From an uncultured Planctomycetota bacterium (lineage in GTDB: Bacteria; Planctomycetota; Planctomycetia; Pirellulales; Thermoguttaceae), in contig CADBTE010000193.1 of assembly GCA_902797455.1 (NCBI GenBank), positions 1-5,273 on the forward strand: 5,273 bases of DNA. The letters are read 5' to 3'. Positions 1 through 4,924 of the stretch are shown here, piece after piece. The notes beneath the pieces were generated by a model. That model was not told the DNA's origin, searched no databases, and saw only the letters and a list, made by a program, of their open reading frames with translations. Both the position numbers and the translations under genes were made by a program. Each line of letters opens with the position of its first letter. Positions within the stretch are counted from its first letter, which is position 1.

Positions 1-99
1 ATATACGATGAGGAGGGGTTCTCGTATCATTTTCTGGGCGAACCTTTCGCGGAAGCTTTCCGGACGGGGGCGCAGCTGAAAAAGTCACTGGGGAGGTAG
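1..99 (+). CDS. C-terminal end of an unidentified upstream protein (5' truncated)
   Basis: An open frame runs from base 1 to a TAG at 97-99 and gives 32 residues ending in LKKSLGR. It is read as a real gene end because its stop lies immediately after the GGGAGG Shine-Dalgarno of the next gene, a typical operon arrangement that implies translational coupling, and because the frame is uninterrupted to the window edge. The visible residues (acidic start, aromatic FSYHFL, then GEPFAEAF) contain no motif I can assign to a family. The start and most of the protein lie outside the window. Confidence 0.55.
   Translation: MYDEEGFSYHFLGEPFAEAFRTGAQLKKSLGR
91..96 (+). promoter_or_regulatory. Ribosome binding site of the flavoprotein gene
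   Basis: GGGAGG sits 7 bases before the ATG at 104 and overlaps the last codons of the upstream frame, directly before its TAG. This supports the ATG at 104 and suggests translational coupling between the two genes. Confidence 0.75.
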
Positions 100-103
100 C
101 AAG

Positions 104-745
104 ATGGAAAAACAAAAGAAAATCATCGCGGTCAACGCCGGCCCGAGAAAGGGCTGGAACACCGACACGCTGATCGCCAAAGCCGCCGAAGGGGCCATCT
201 CCGCCGGCGCGGCCGTGGAGAGGTTCGATCTTTTCCGGCTGGAGAAATACACCGGCTGCGTTTCGTGCTTTGGGTGTAAAAGAGAAAAGAACAAAGGGCA
301 TTGTATCCTCAAAGACGGCCTGACGCCGGTTCTGGACGCTATCCGGGAATCGGACGGGCTGATTATCGGTTCGCCGAATTACCTCTCCGAGCTGACCGCC
401 TCGTTCCGGGCGCTGTACGAACGGCTTGTTTTCCAGAATCTGACCTACAACGCCGAGACACCGTGCTGCGGCGCCAAGCAGATTCCGGTACTGCTGATCA
501 TGACCTCCAACGCCCCGGAGGGCTACTACACCGATCTGCTGAACAGTTACCGGAAGATACTCACCGACTACGTCGGGCCGACCGAGGTCTTCCTCAGCGC
601 CGACACCCTTCAGCTGAAGGACTACAGCAAGACCGACTGGCCCTGGTACTTCGACGCCCAGCACAAATATCAACGGCACGAAACCGTCTTCCCGAAACAG
701 TGCCAAAGAGCGTACGAACTGGGGGCTGAGCTGGCTTCGAAGTGA
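104..745 (+). CDS. Flavodoxin-fold FMN oxidoreductase, iron-sulfur flavoprotein-like
   Basis: 213-residue protein of the NADPH-dependent FMN reductase / Flavodoxin_2 superfamily, probably cytosolic. The N-terminal strand IIAVNAG is followed by PRKGWNTDTL (residues 14-23), which matches the FMN-phosphate loop of this family (usually GSPRKxGNT). A cysteine cluster C52-x2-C55-x2-C58-x8-C67 resembles the [4Fe-4S] ligand set of archaeal/clostridial Isf proteins, though the last spacing is longer than the Isf arrangement I recall, so cluster binding is uncertain. GSPNYLSELTASFRALYERL (89-108) is the second conserved flavin-site segment. A CC pair lies at 121-122. Residues after about 165 are rich in aromatic residues and are not a motif I recognise. 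Known members move electrons between NAD(P)H or ferredoxin and flavin, quinone or O2/peroxide; the substrate here is unknown. It appears to be the last gene of an operon entering from the left, with the terminator at 780-809 behind it. Confidence 0.85.
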   Translation: MEKQKKIIAVNAGPRKGWNTDTLIAKAAEGAISAGAAVERFDLFRLEKYTGCVSCFGCKREKNKGHCILKDGLTPVLDAIRESDGLIIGSPNYLSELTASFRALYERLVFQNLTYNAETPCCGAKQIPVLLIMTSNAPEGYYTDLLNSYRKILTDYVGPTEVFLSADTLQLKDYSKTDWPWYFDAQHKYQRHETVFPKQCQRAYELGAELASK

Positions 746-746
746 A

Positions 747-772
747 GAGGGGGGCATTTTCCCCTTCCCCTC
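747..772 (+). other. Small GC hairpin just after the stop codon
   Basis: GGGG (751-754) and CCCC (761-764) can pair around CATTTT. An alternative pairing is GAGGGG (747-752) with CCCCTC (767-772). It begins one base after the TGA, has no T-tract, and precedes the real terminator. It may protect the 3' end or be chance in a G/C-run stretch. Confidence 0.3.
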
Positions 773-779
773 AAGAACG

Positions 780-809
780 AAAAAAGCGCCTTTAACAGGC
801 GCTTTTTTT
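780..809. terminator. Bidirectional intrinsic terminator
   Basis: GCGCCT (786-791) pairs with AGGCGC (797-802) around the loop TTAAC. The stem is extended by A6 (780-785) against T6 (803-808). The T-run ends the plus-strand transcript of the flavoprotein, and the A-run becomes a T-run on the minus strand, 45 bases past the K+ channel stop. It serves two convergent genes. Confidence 0.9.
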
Positions 810-853
810 ATACGCAGTATTGATTCATACTGTCAGCCCAGCGGCCCAAGATG

Positions 854-1672
854 TTAGGTCACGCGCGGTTCGATCGCGCCATCGCCGCCGCTTGCTTGCC
901 CCCCTTCCCCTTCGCGCTTTCGCCGGCACTTTCGTCGATGGCCGCTTGGGGGATACTGTCCTTTGGTCTCTTTTGTCTTGATCAGCCAGGAGAGCAGCAG
1001 CGCGGTGAAGACCGCGGTGAGGGCCAGGCCCGAGACCATAATGCAGACGGCGGTGATTCGGCCGCCGGGGGTACTCGGGGCGAAGTCGCCGTAGCCGGTG
1101 GTCGTCATGGTGACGCAGGTCCACCAGAGGGCGTCGCCGGCGGTGCGGATATTGCTGTTCGGGCTGGCCGACTCGAAGTTCAGCACCGACGCGCTGCCGA
1201 CGAACAGGGTGAAGAGAAGAACCAAAACGGCCGAAAACGCGGTTCCCCGCGCCTTGCTGCGGTCGATCAGCGCGATGACCCGCTTGAGCGACTTGAGGCC
1301 CCGTATCAGGCGTATCGCCCGAACGGCGCGCAGCAGCCGGATATAGCGCAGAGAAGTGATGATCGGCAGGGAGGAGACAAAATCGAAGATCCCCCAGGTA
1401 AAGAGGTATTTGAGCCGATTTTCACTGGTGATCAGCCGCCAGAGGAAGTCGATGAGGAAGATAACGCAGACGGTGACATCGGCGACGTCGAGAATCAGCG
1501 ACATCTGGGGGCCGACCCGCCTCGACGACCCGAACGAGATCGCCGCGAGGATCGAAATCGTCAGAATGAACATAAACAGTTCATAAAGAAGATAATTGGC
1601 GGGCTCCTTGCGGCGGCGCGGCGGTCGCGCGCCGGCCGGGACGTCGGCGGACTGGTCGGGATGACGACTCAT
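854..1672 (-). CDS. Voltage-gated-type potassium channel (6TM, no RCK domain)
   Basis: 272-residue inner-membrane protein of the voltage-gated ion channel superfamily, which conducts K+ as a tetramer. Segments in order: S1 about 27-47, S2 about 58-82, S3 about 92-104, an S4 at 108-131 with a basic residue at every third position (six Arg then two Lys), S5 about 144-165, pore helix DALWWTCVTM, selectivity filter TTTGYGD (190-196), and S6 about 206-231. The cytoplasmic tail (232-272) is short and basic (RRKCRRKRE) with no TrkA-N/RCK ligand-binding domain, so gating is predicted to be by voltage, as in KvAP-type prokaryotic channels. The frame stays open to 1882, but the extra 70 residues are low-complexity Arg/Pro/Lys sequence from the intergenic region. 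The ATG at 1672 has AGGAGA 8 bases upstream and begins just before S1. It is divergent from the flavodiiron operon and shares no obvious pathway with it. Whether it is depolarisation-opened or otherwise gated cannot be told from sequence. Confidence 0.92.
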   Translation of the reverse strand: MSRHPDQSADVPAGARPPRRRKEPANYLLYELFMFILTISILAAISFGSSRRVGPQMSLILDVADVTVCVIFLIDFLWRLITSENRLKYLFTWGIFDFVSSLPIITSLRYIRLLRAVRAIRLIRGLKSLKRVIALIDRSKARGTAFSAVLVLLFTLFVGSASVLNFESASPNSNIRTAGDALWWTCVTMTTTGYGDFAPSTPGGRITAVCIMVSGLALTAVFTALLLSWLIKTKETKGQYPPSGHRRKCRRKREGEGGQASGGDGAIEPRVT

Positions 1673-1680
1673 CGCGGGAT

Positions 1681-1686
1681 TCTCCT
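1681..1686 (-). promoter_or_regulatory. Ribosome binding site deciding the channel start
   Basis: On the minus strand AGGAGA lies 8 bases before the ATG at 1672. No comparable site precedes the upstream ATG at 1882, so this fixes the start at 1672 and the product at 272 rather than 342 residues. Confidence 0.8.
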
Positions 1687-1757
1687 GGACAGGGGGCAAA
1701 ACGGCTTTTTTCGGTCGCTCGGCGGAGGAGGCGTTTTTCCCCCGCGCGCGGGAGTGT

Positions 1758-1763
1758 ATTTTA
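1758..1763 (-). promoter_or_regulatory. Candidate -10 element for the channel gene
   Basis: TAAAAT on the minus strand matches five of six bases of the sigma-70 -10 consensus in a GC-rich surrounding. No good -35 is seen 16-18 bases upstream. It would start transcription near 1751, leaving a leader of about 80 bases. Confidence 0.35.
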
Positions 1764-1875
1764 CCCGAATTTCGCGTTCTTTTCCCGGCGCGGCACCGGC
1801 ACGGGGCGGCTCTTTTTGGGGGAAGGGAAAATCTCCGCGGGAAAGATACCGCGCCCGGGCGTTTGGGCGGCGTTA

Positions 1876-1904
1876 TTGACAAGACCTTGCCGCTTATCGA
1901 AAAT
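1876..1904 (+). promoter_or_regulatory. Sigma-70-like promoter for the flavodiiron operon
   Basis: A perfect TTGACA (1876-1881) is followed after 17 bases by GAAAAT (1899-1904), which keeps four of six consensus bases including the second A and final T. Predicted start is near 1911, leaving a leader of about 57 bases. It lies at the AT-rich end of the intergenic region, correctly placed for 1968-4197. Confidence 0.55.
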
Positions 1905-1967
1905 AGCTGTAAGAATCACCCGAAGGAATGACCCGGTCAAAGCAAAAGGAAAGCGAGTATCAAAACG

Positions 1968-3758
1968 ATGAACGTGACCAACGATATCTTCTATGTCGGT
2001 GTCAATGACCATAAAGTCGATCTGTTCGAGGGCCAGTACGTCGTCCCCAACGGGATGGCGTACAACTCGTACGTCATCGTCGATGAGAAAATCGCCGTGA
2101 TGGATACGGTTGATAAGAACTTCACCCACGAATGGCTCGATAACGTCGCCGCCGTGCTGGGCGGCCGCCAGCCCGATTACCTGATCGTTCAGCATATGGA
2201 GCCGGACCACTCGGCCAATATCGTCAATTTCCTCAAGACCTACCCGAAGGCGGTGGTCGCCGCGTCGGCCAAGGCGTTCGTCATGATGAAGAACTTCTTC
2301 GGCAGCGAATTTGCCGAGCGCCGCGTCGTCCTGGCCGAGGGGGATACCCTTTCCCTCGGCCGCCATACCCTGACGTTCCTCACCGCGCCGATGGTCCATT
2401 GGCCGGAAGTGATCGTGACCTACGACAGCACCGATAAAGTGCTCTTCTCGGCCGACGGGTTCGGGAAGTTCGGCGCGCTGGACGTCGAGGAAGACTGGGC
2501 CTGCGAGGCGCGGCGCTACTATGTCGGGATCGTCGGCAAGTACGGCGCGCAGGTGCAGAAGCTTCTGGCCAAGGCCGCCGATCTGGAAATCGAGAAGATC
2601 TGCCCGCTCCATGGGCCGGTGCTGACCGAAAACCTCGGCTATTACCTGAATCTCTACAACATCTGGTCGTCGTACGGCGTGGAGACCGACGGGATCATGA
2701 TCGCCTATACCTCGGTCTACGGCCATACCAAGGCCGCCGTCGAGCTGCTGGCCGATAAACTGCGCGCCAACGGCTGCCCGAAGGTAGTCGTCAGCGACCT
2801 GGCCCGCTGCGATATGGCCGAGGCGGTCGAGGACGCCTTCCGATACGGGAAGCTAGTGCTGGCCACCACTACCTACAACGCCGATATCTTCCCGTTCATG
2901 CGCCAGTTCATCGACCATCTGACCGAGCGCGGCTATAAGAACCGGACGGTCGGCCTGATCGAAAACGGCTCGTGGGCCCCGATGGCCGCCCGAACGATGC
3001 GCAAAATGTTCGAGCAGAGCAAAAATATCGATTTCACGAAGACAACCGTCACGATTACCTCGGCGCTGAACGACGACAGCCGCGCGCAGATCACGGCGAT
3101 GGCCGAGGAGCTCTCGCAGGAGTACCTGGCCCGCCAAGAGAAAACGGCGAACAAGAATGACCTCAAGGCGCTGTTCAAGATCGGCTACGGGCTGTACGTC
3201 GTCACCTCGAACGACGGCAAAAAAGACAACGGCCTGATCGTCAATACGATCTCACAGGTGACCAGCACCCCCAACCGCGTGGCGGTCTGCATCAATAAAC
3301 AGAACTACTCGCACCACGTCATCAAGCAGACCGGTGTGATGAACGTCAACTGCCTCTCCACCGACGCGCCGTTCTCGGTCTTCGAGACCTACGGCTTCCA
3401 GAGCGGGCGGGGGGTCGATAAGTTCGCCGGAACCGATATGCCCCGTTCCGATAACGGGCTGATCTTCCTGCCGCAGTACGTCAACGCCCTGATGTCGCTC
3501 AAGGTTGAGCAGGTCATCGACCTCGACACCCACGGGATGTTCATCTGCTCGGTCACCGAGGCGCGTGTTCTGTCGGACAAAGAAACGATGACCTACAACT
3601 ACTACCAGCAGCATGTCAAACCCCGCCCGAAGACCGAAGGGAAAAAGGGCTGGGTCTGCAAGATCTGCGGCTACGTTCACGAGGGGGAGGAACTCCCCGA
3701 CGACTTCATCTGCCCGCTGTGCAAGCATGGCGCGGCCGATTTTGAACGGATCTCTTGA
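1968..3758 (+). CDS. Flavodiiron protein fused to flavin reductase and rubredoxin (FprA-Hrb type)
   Basis: 596-residue soluble protein with three modules. Residues 1-240 are the metallo-beta-lactamase-fold di-iron domain; all ligands are present: H76, E78, D80 and H81 in HMEPDH, H144 in PMVHWPE, D163 in SADGFG, and H215 in CPLHGP. Residues 242-390 are a flavodoxin domain with the FMN-phosphate loop TSVYGHT (248-254) and ENGSWAP (332-338). Residues about 398-550 form a flavin-reductase-like FMN-binding domain (GLYVVTS, then NTISQVTSTP). Residues 560-596 are a rubredoxin with CxxC pairs C564/C567 and C582/C585. Known relatives reduce O2 to water and/or NO to N2O. In Moorella, FprA and Hrb (flavin reductase plus rubredoxin) are separate proteins; here they form one chain, predicted to accept electrons from NAD(P)H directly. 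The ATG at 1968 begins the family's usual N-terminus and an in-frame TGA at 1929 excludes a much longer form, but the ribosome site is weak (AAAGGA ends 17 bases upstream). O2 versus NO preference cannot be read from the sequence. Confidence 0.95.
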   Translation: MNVTNDIFYVGVNDHKVDLFEGQYVVPNGMAYNSYVIVDEKIAVMDTVDKNFTHEWLDNVAAVLGGRQPDYLIVQHMEPDHSANIVNFLKTYPKAVVAASAKAFVMMKNFFGSEFAERRVVLAEGDTLSLGRHTLTFLTAPMVHWPEVIVTYDSTDKVLFSADGFGKFGALDVEEDWACEARRYYVGIVGKYGAQVQKLLAKAADLEIEKICPLHGPVLTENLGYYLNLYNIWSSYGVETDGIMIAYTSVYGHTKAAVELLADKLRANGCPKVVVSDLARCDMAEAVEDAFRYGKLVLATTTYNADIFPFMRQFIDHLTERGYKNRTVGLIENGSWAPMAARTMRKMFEQSKNIDFTKTTVTITSALNDDSRAQITAMAEELSQEYLARQEKTANKNDLKALFKIGYGLYVVTSNDGKKDNGLIVNTISQVTSTPNRVAVCINKQNYSHHVIKQTGVMNVNCLSTDAPFSVFETYGFQSGRGVDKFAGTDMPRSDNGLIFLPQYVNALMSLKVEQVIDLDTHGMFICSVTEARVLSDKETMTYNYYQQHVKPRPKTEGKKGWVCKICGYVHEGEELPDDFICPLCKHGAADFERIS

Positions 3759-3810
3759 TGACTATCTCCGACCCTGGGGGGGCGGGGACTTGATACGGCA
3801 ATCGAACATA

Positions 3811-3816
3811 AGGAGG
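3811..3816 (+). promoter_or_regulatory. Strong ribosome binding site of desulfoferrodoxin
   Basis: AGGAGG ends 6 bases before the ATG at 3823. It selects this start over the in-frame ATG at 3829 and over the longer open frame reaching back into the flavodiiron gene. It is far stronger than the site of the upstream gene, so desulfoferrodoxin may be translated at a higher rate. Confidence 0.9.
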
Positions 3817-3822
3817 TTTGCT

Positions 3823-4197
3823 ATGGAGATGAGATTCTATCGCTGCGGTACCTGCGGCCAGATCATCGCGATCGTCAAAAAGACCGGCGCGCCGGTCGTC
3901 TGCTGCGGGAAACCGATGACCGAGCTGGTGCCGGGAACCACCGACGCGTCGGTCGAAAAGCATGTGCCGGTGATCGCCCGAGAGGGGAACCGCGTCACGG
4001 TAACCGTCGGCTCGGTCGAGCACCCGATGGTGCCGGAACACTTCATCGAGTGGATCGCGCTGAAGTCGAAATTCGGCAATCAGCGCAAGGCGCTCGCCCC
4101 CGGGCAGGAACCGAAGGCCTGCTTCCAGCTGTGCGAAGGGGACGAGGTCGAAATGGCCCTGGCGTACTGCAATCTGCACTCGCTGTGGAAGGGCTGA
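3823..4197 (+). CDS. dfx: Desulfoferrodoxin (two-centre superoxide reductase)
   Basis: 124-residue cytosolic iron protein that reduces superoxide to peroxide without making O2. The N-terminal desulforedoxin-like domain has the four cysteines of centre I: C8 and C11 (CGTC) and the adjacent pair C27-C28. The C-terminal neelaredoxin domain carries the centre II ligands H47 (in EKHVPV), H67 (EHPM), H73 (PEHFIEW), C116 and H119 (CNLHSLW); the catalytic E45-K46 next to H47 is also kept. Length and residue spacing match classical 2Fe desulfoferrodoxin (also called rbo). It lies 64 bases after the flavodiiron gene with no terminator or clear promoter between, so the two are probably co-transcribed. 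Rubredoxin is the known electron donor of this family, and the upstream protein carries a rubredoxin module that could serve. No residue appears missing. Confidence 0.97.
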   Translation: MEMRFYRCGTCGQIIAIVKKTGAPVVCCGKPMTELVPGTTDASVEKHVPVIAREGNRVTVTVGSVEHPMVPEHFIEWIALKSKFGNQRKALAPGQEPKACFQLCEGDEVEMALAYCNLHSLWKG

Positions 4198-4219
4198 TAC
4201 GGCGGCTGAGATAAAAAAC

Positions 4220-4274
4220 AAGCGCGGCTTCTTCCCCGGGGCACTAAAAAGCCCCGGGGGAAAGCCGCGCTTTT
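4220..4274. terminator. Long bidirectional hairpin terminator
   Basis: AAGCGCGGCTT (4220-4230) pairs with the complementary AAGCCGCGCTT region (4262-4272), and CCCCGGGGC (4234-4242) pairs with GCCCCGGGG (4251-4259) around ACTAAAAA. This makes a stem of over 20 pairs with a single bulged base at 4231. TTTT follows on the plus strand, and the run of six A at 4213-4218 gives a T-run on the minus strand. It sits 22 bases after desulfoferrodoxin and 21 bases after the convergent regulator gene, so it can stop both. Confidence 0.9.
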
Positions 4275-4293
4275 CGTTCGTTCCGCGCGCCGG

Positions 4294-4683
4294 CTATTGC
4301 TTGTCGTCTGTCTTTTTGTCTTGACTGGAGCGGCGGTTGAGGATTTCGCCCAGGGCGGTGCGGGTCTGTTCGCCCAGATCGTCGATCCTCTTCGAGAAGT
4401 TGATGATCAGCTCTTTGTCTTCGGGAGTGCGGTCTTCCATGTTGATCAGGACGGCCTTCGACAGCTCGACGGCGGCGGCGCTCAGTTCCTGGCACTCCTG
4501 CTTGCTAAGGTTGTAAACAGTGCAGATCTTCTCGATCAGGCCCTCGGGAACACTCCGCTTGCCGTTCTCGATATTCGATAAGGTTGACGCGTGAATGCCG
4601 AGCTTCGCGGACATCACCACCAGCACTTCGTCGCGGTCAACTCTGATCTTCCGCAGAATCTTTCCGAATGTTGTCGATGCCAT
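4294..4683 (-). CDS. Small XRE-family helix-turn-helix regulator
   Basis: 129-residue protein. Residues 6-60 form a Cro/C1-type DNA-binding domain: FGKILRKIRVDRDE is helix 1, the SAKLGIHASTLSNIENGKR stretch (25-43) is the turn and recognition helix with the family's NIENGKR signature, and the domain closes with IEKICTVYNLS. Residues 62-117 are predicted helical (with INFSKRIDDLGEQT at 93-106) and probably mediate dimerisation; the last dozen are a polar tail. It resembles a group of stand-alone XRE regulators beginning FGKxLRKxRxD. A tag at 4711-4713 on the minus strand blocks extension and no alternative start exists between, so ATG 4683 is the start, although no Shine-Dalgarno is visible. 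It is monocistronic; no toxin or peptidase partner lies beside it. Its target is unknown; autoregulation at its own upstream region is the simplest guess. It is convergent with the oxidative-defence operon, so proximity alone does not make it that operon's regulator. Confidence 0.85.
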   Translation of the reverse strand: MASTTFGKILRKIRVDRDEVLVVMSAKLGIHASTLSNIENGKRSVPEGLIEKICTVYNLSKQECQELSAAAVELSKAVLINMEDRTPEDKELIINFSKRIDDLGEQTRTALGEILNRRSSQDKKTDDKQ

Positions 4684-4688
4684 ACTCG

Positions 4689-4694
4689 ATACTA
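4689..4694 (-). promoter_or_regulatory. Candidate -10 very close to the regulator start (possible leaderless mRNA)
   Basis: TAGTAT on the minus strand keeps four of six -10 bases and ends 5 bases before the ATG at 4683. Transcription would then begin at or next to the ATG, which would explain the missing ribosome site. No recognisable -35 is 16-18 bases upstream. The promoter candidate at 4795-4822 is an alternative. Confidence 0.25.
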
Positions 4695-4751
4695 TTGTCT
4701 TTCGCGGCTTCTAGAGGAAGGTTGTGTGTTTGGAACCCGGATATTCCCTCC

Positions 4752-4767
4752 GGCGGGATACCCCGCC
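4752..4767. other. Short GC hairpin in the regulator leader
   Basis: GGCGGG (4752-4757) and CCCGCC (4762-4767) form a six-pair stem around ATAC. If transcription starts at the promoter near 4795-4822, this lies in the 5' untranslated leader. No T-run follows, so it is not an obvious terminator. Confidence 0.35.
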
Positions 4768-4794
4768 ATCCTTGAGTATACCTCGCAAGCCCAA

Positions 4795-4822
4795 AGGATA
4801 GTGGGAAAAATAAATTTTTCAA
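4795..4822 (-). promoter_or_regulatory. Candidate promoter for the XRE regulator
   Basis: On the minus strand TTGAAA (4822-4817) and TATCCT (4800-4795) are separated by 16 bases, giving four or five of six matches at each box. The start point would be near 4788, leaving a leader of about 105 bases. The spacer contains an A/T-run element. Confidence 0.35.
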
Positions 4823-4830
4823 GCGGTCGT

Positions 4831-4842
4831 AAAAAATTTTTT
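4831..4842. repeat. Perfect AAAAAATTTTTT palindrome
   Basis: Six A followed by six T. A nearly identical copy (A7T6) occurs at 4882-4894, and a looser copy (AAAAATAAATTTTT) at 4806-4819. Runs of this kind bend DNA and are favoured by nucleoid proteins; a role here is inferred only. Confidence 0.6.
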
Positions 4843-4881
4843 GTCCGAATAGGGGGGAAAACCGCCTGAATAATCGCCGTG

Positions 4882-4913
4882 AAAAAAATTTTTTCCCGCC
4901 GCCGCACGGGAAA
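4882..4913 (-). terminator. Intrinsic terminator of the acidic protein gene
   Basis: Read on the minus strand, TTTCCCG (4913-4907) pairs with CGGGAAA (4898-4892) around an 8-base loop. After three A comes a run of seven T (4888-4882). It begins 11 bases beyond the stop of the gene at 4925-5273, as expected for an intrinsic terminator, and supports that frame being real. Confidence 0.65.
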
Positions 4914-4924
4914 TCCGCCGGTAT

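Larger units (their letters stand above)
1673..1967. other. Divergent intergenic region between channel and flavodiiron genes
   Basis: 295 bases without a credible gene. It carries the channel's ribosome site, a minus-strand -10 candidate (1758-1763), a perfect GC palindrome CCCGCGCGCGGG (1741-1752) close to the predicted minus-strand start point, a second palindrome CGCCCGGGCG (1852-1861), and a plus-strand promoter candidate (1876-1904). An imperfect dyad at 1893-1913 (CTTA...TAAG arms) overlaps the plus-strand -10 and is a weak operator candidate. Both strands remain open through much of this stretch, but the translations are Arg/Gly/Pro-rich and do not look like protein. Confidence 0.7.
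4684..4924. other. AT-tract-rich intergenic region upstream of the regulator
   Basis: No credible gene. Contents from left to right: the -10 candidate next to the regulator, a short GGCGGG/CCCGCC hairpin (4752-4767), a near-dyad GAGTATACCTC (4774-4784), a minus-strand promoter candidate (4795-4822), three A-run/T-run elements (4806-4819, 4831-4842, 4882-4894), and the terminator of the acidic gene. Translations of the open frames here are shadows without family resemblance. Confidence 0.65.

Noticed and set aside
851..1879. 342-residue plus-strand frame opposite the K+ channel
   Set aside because: It is a charged Gly/Arg/Glu shadow of the minus-strand gene; the channel on the other strand has unmistakable membrane segments and a selectivity filter.
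1673..1882. N-terminal extension of the K+ channel to the ATG at 1882
   Set aside because: The added 70 residues are Arg/Pro/Lys-rich intergenic translation with no homology feel, while the ATG at 1672 has a well-spaced AGGAGA and starts just before S1.
1761..2726. Long minus-strand frame opposite the flavodiiron gene
   Set aside because: Its His/Asp/Val/Gly-rich composition is typical of antisense translation of a GC-rich gene, and the plus strand encodes all flavodiiron ligands.
3613..3822. In-frame extension of desulfoferrodoxin back into the flavodiiron gene
   Set aside because: Desulfoferrodoxin has its normal length from the ATG at 3823, which has a near-perfect ribosome site; the extension is Arg/Ser-rich out-of-frame sequence.
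4294..4683. XRE protein as antitoxin of a toxin-antitoxin pair
   Set aside because: No small partner frame lies directly upstream or downstream; the 3' side is a terminator and the 5' side is intergenic followed by the end of the acidic gene.
4637..4907. Small minus-strand frames overlapping the regulator start (4637-4822 and 4692-4907)
   Set aside because: They run through promoter and terminator sequence, lack ribosome sites and show no domain-like pattern; the XRE frame is clearly the gene.
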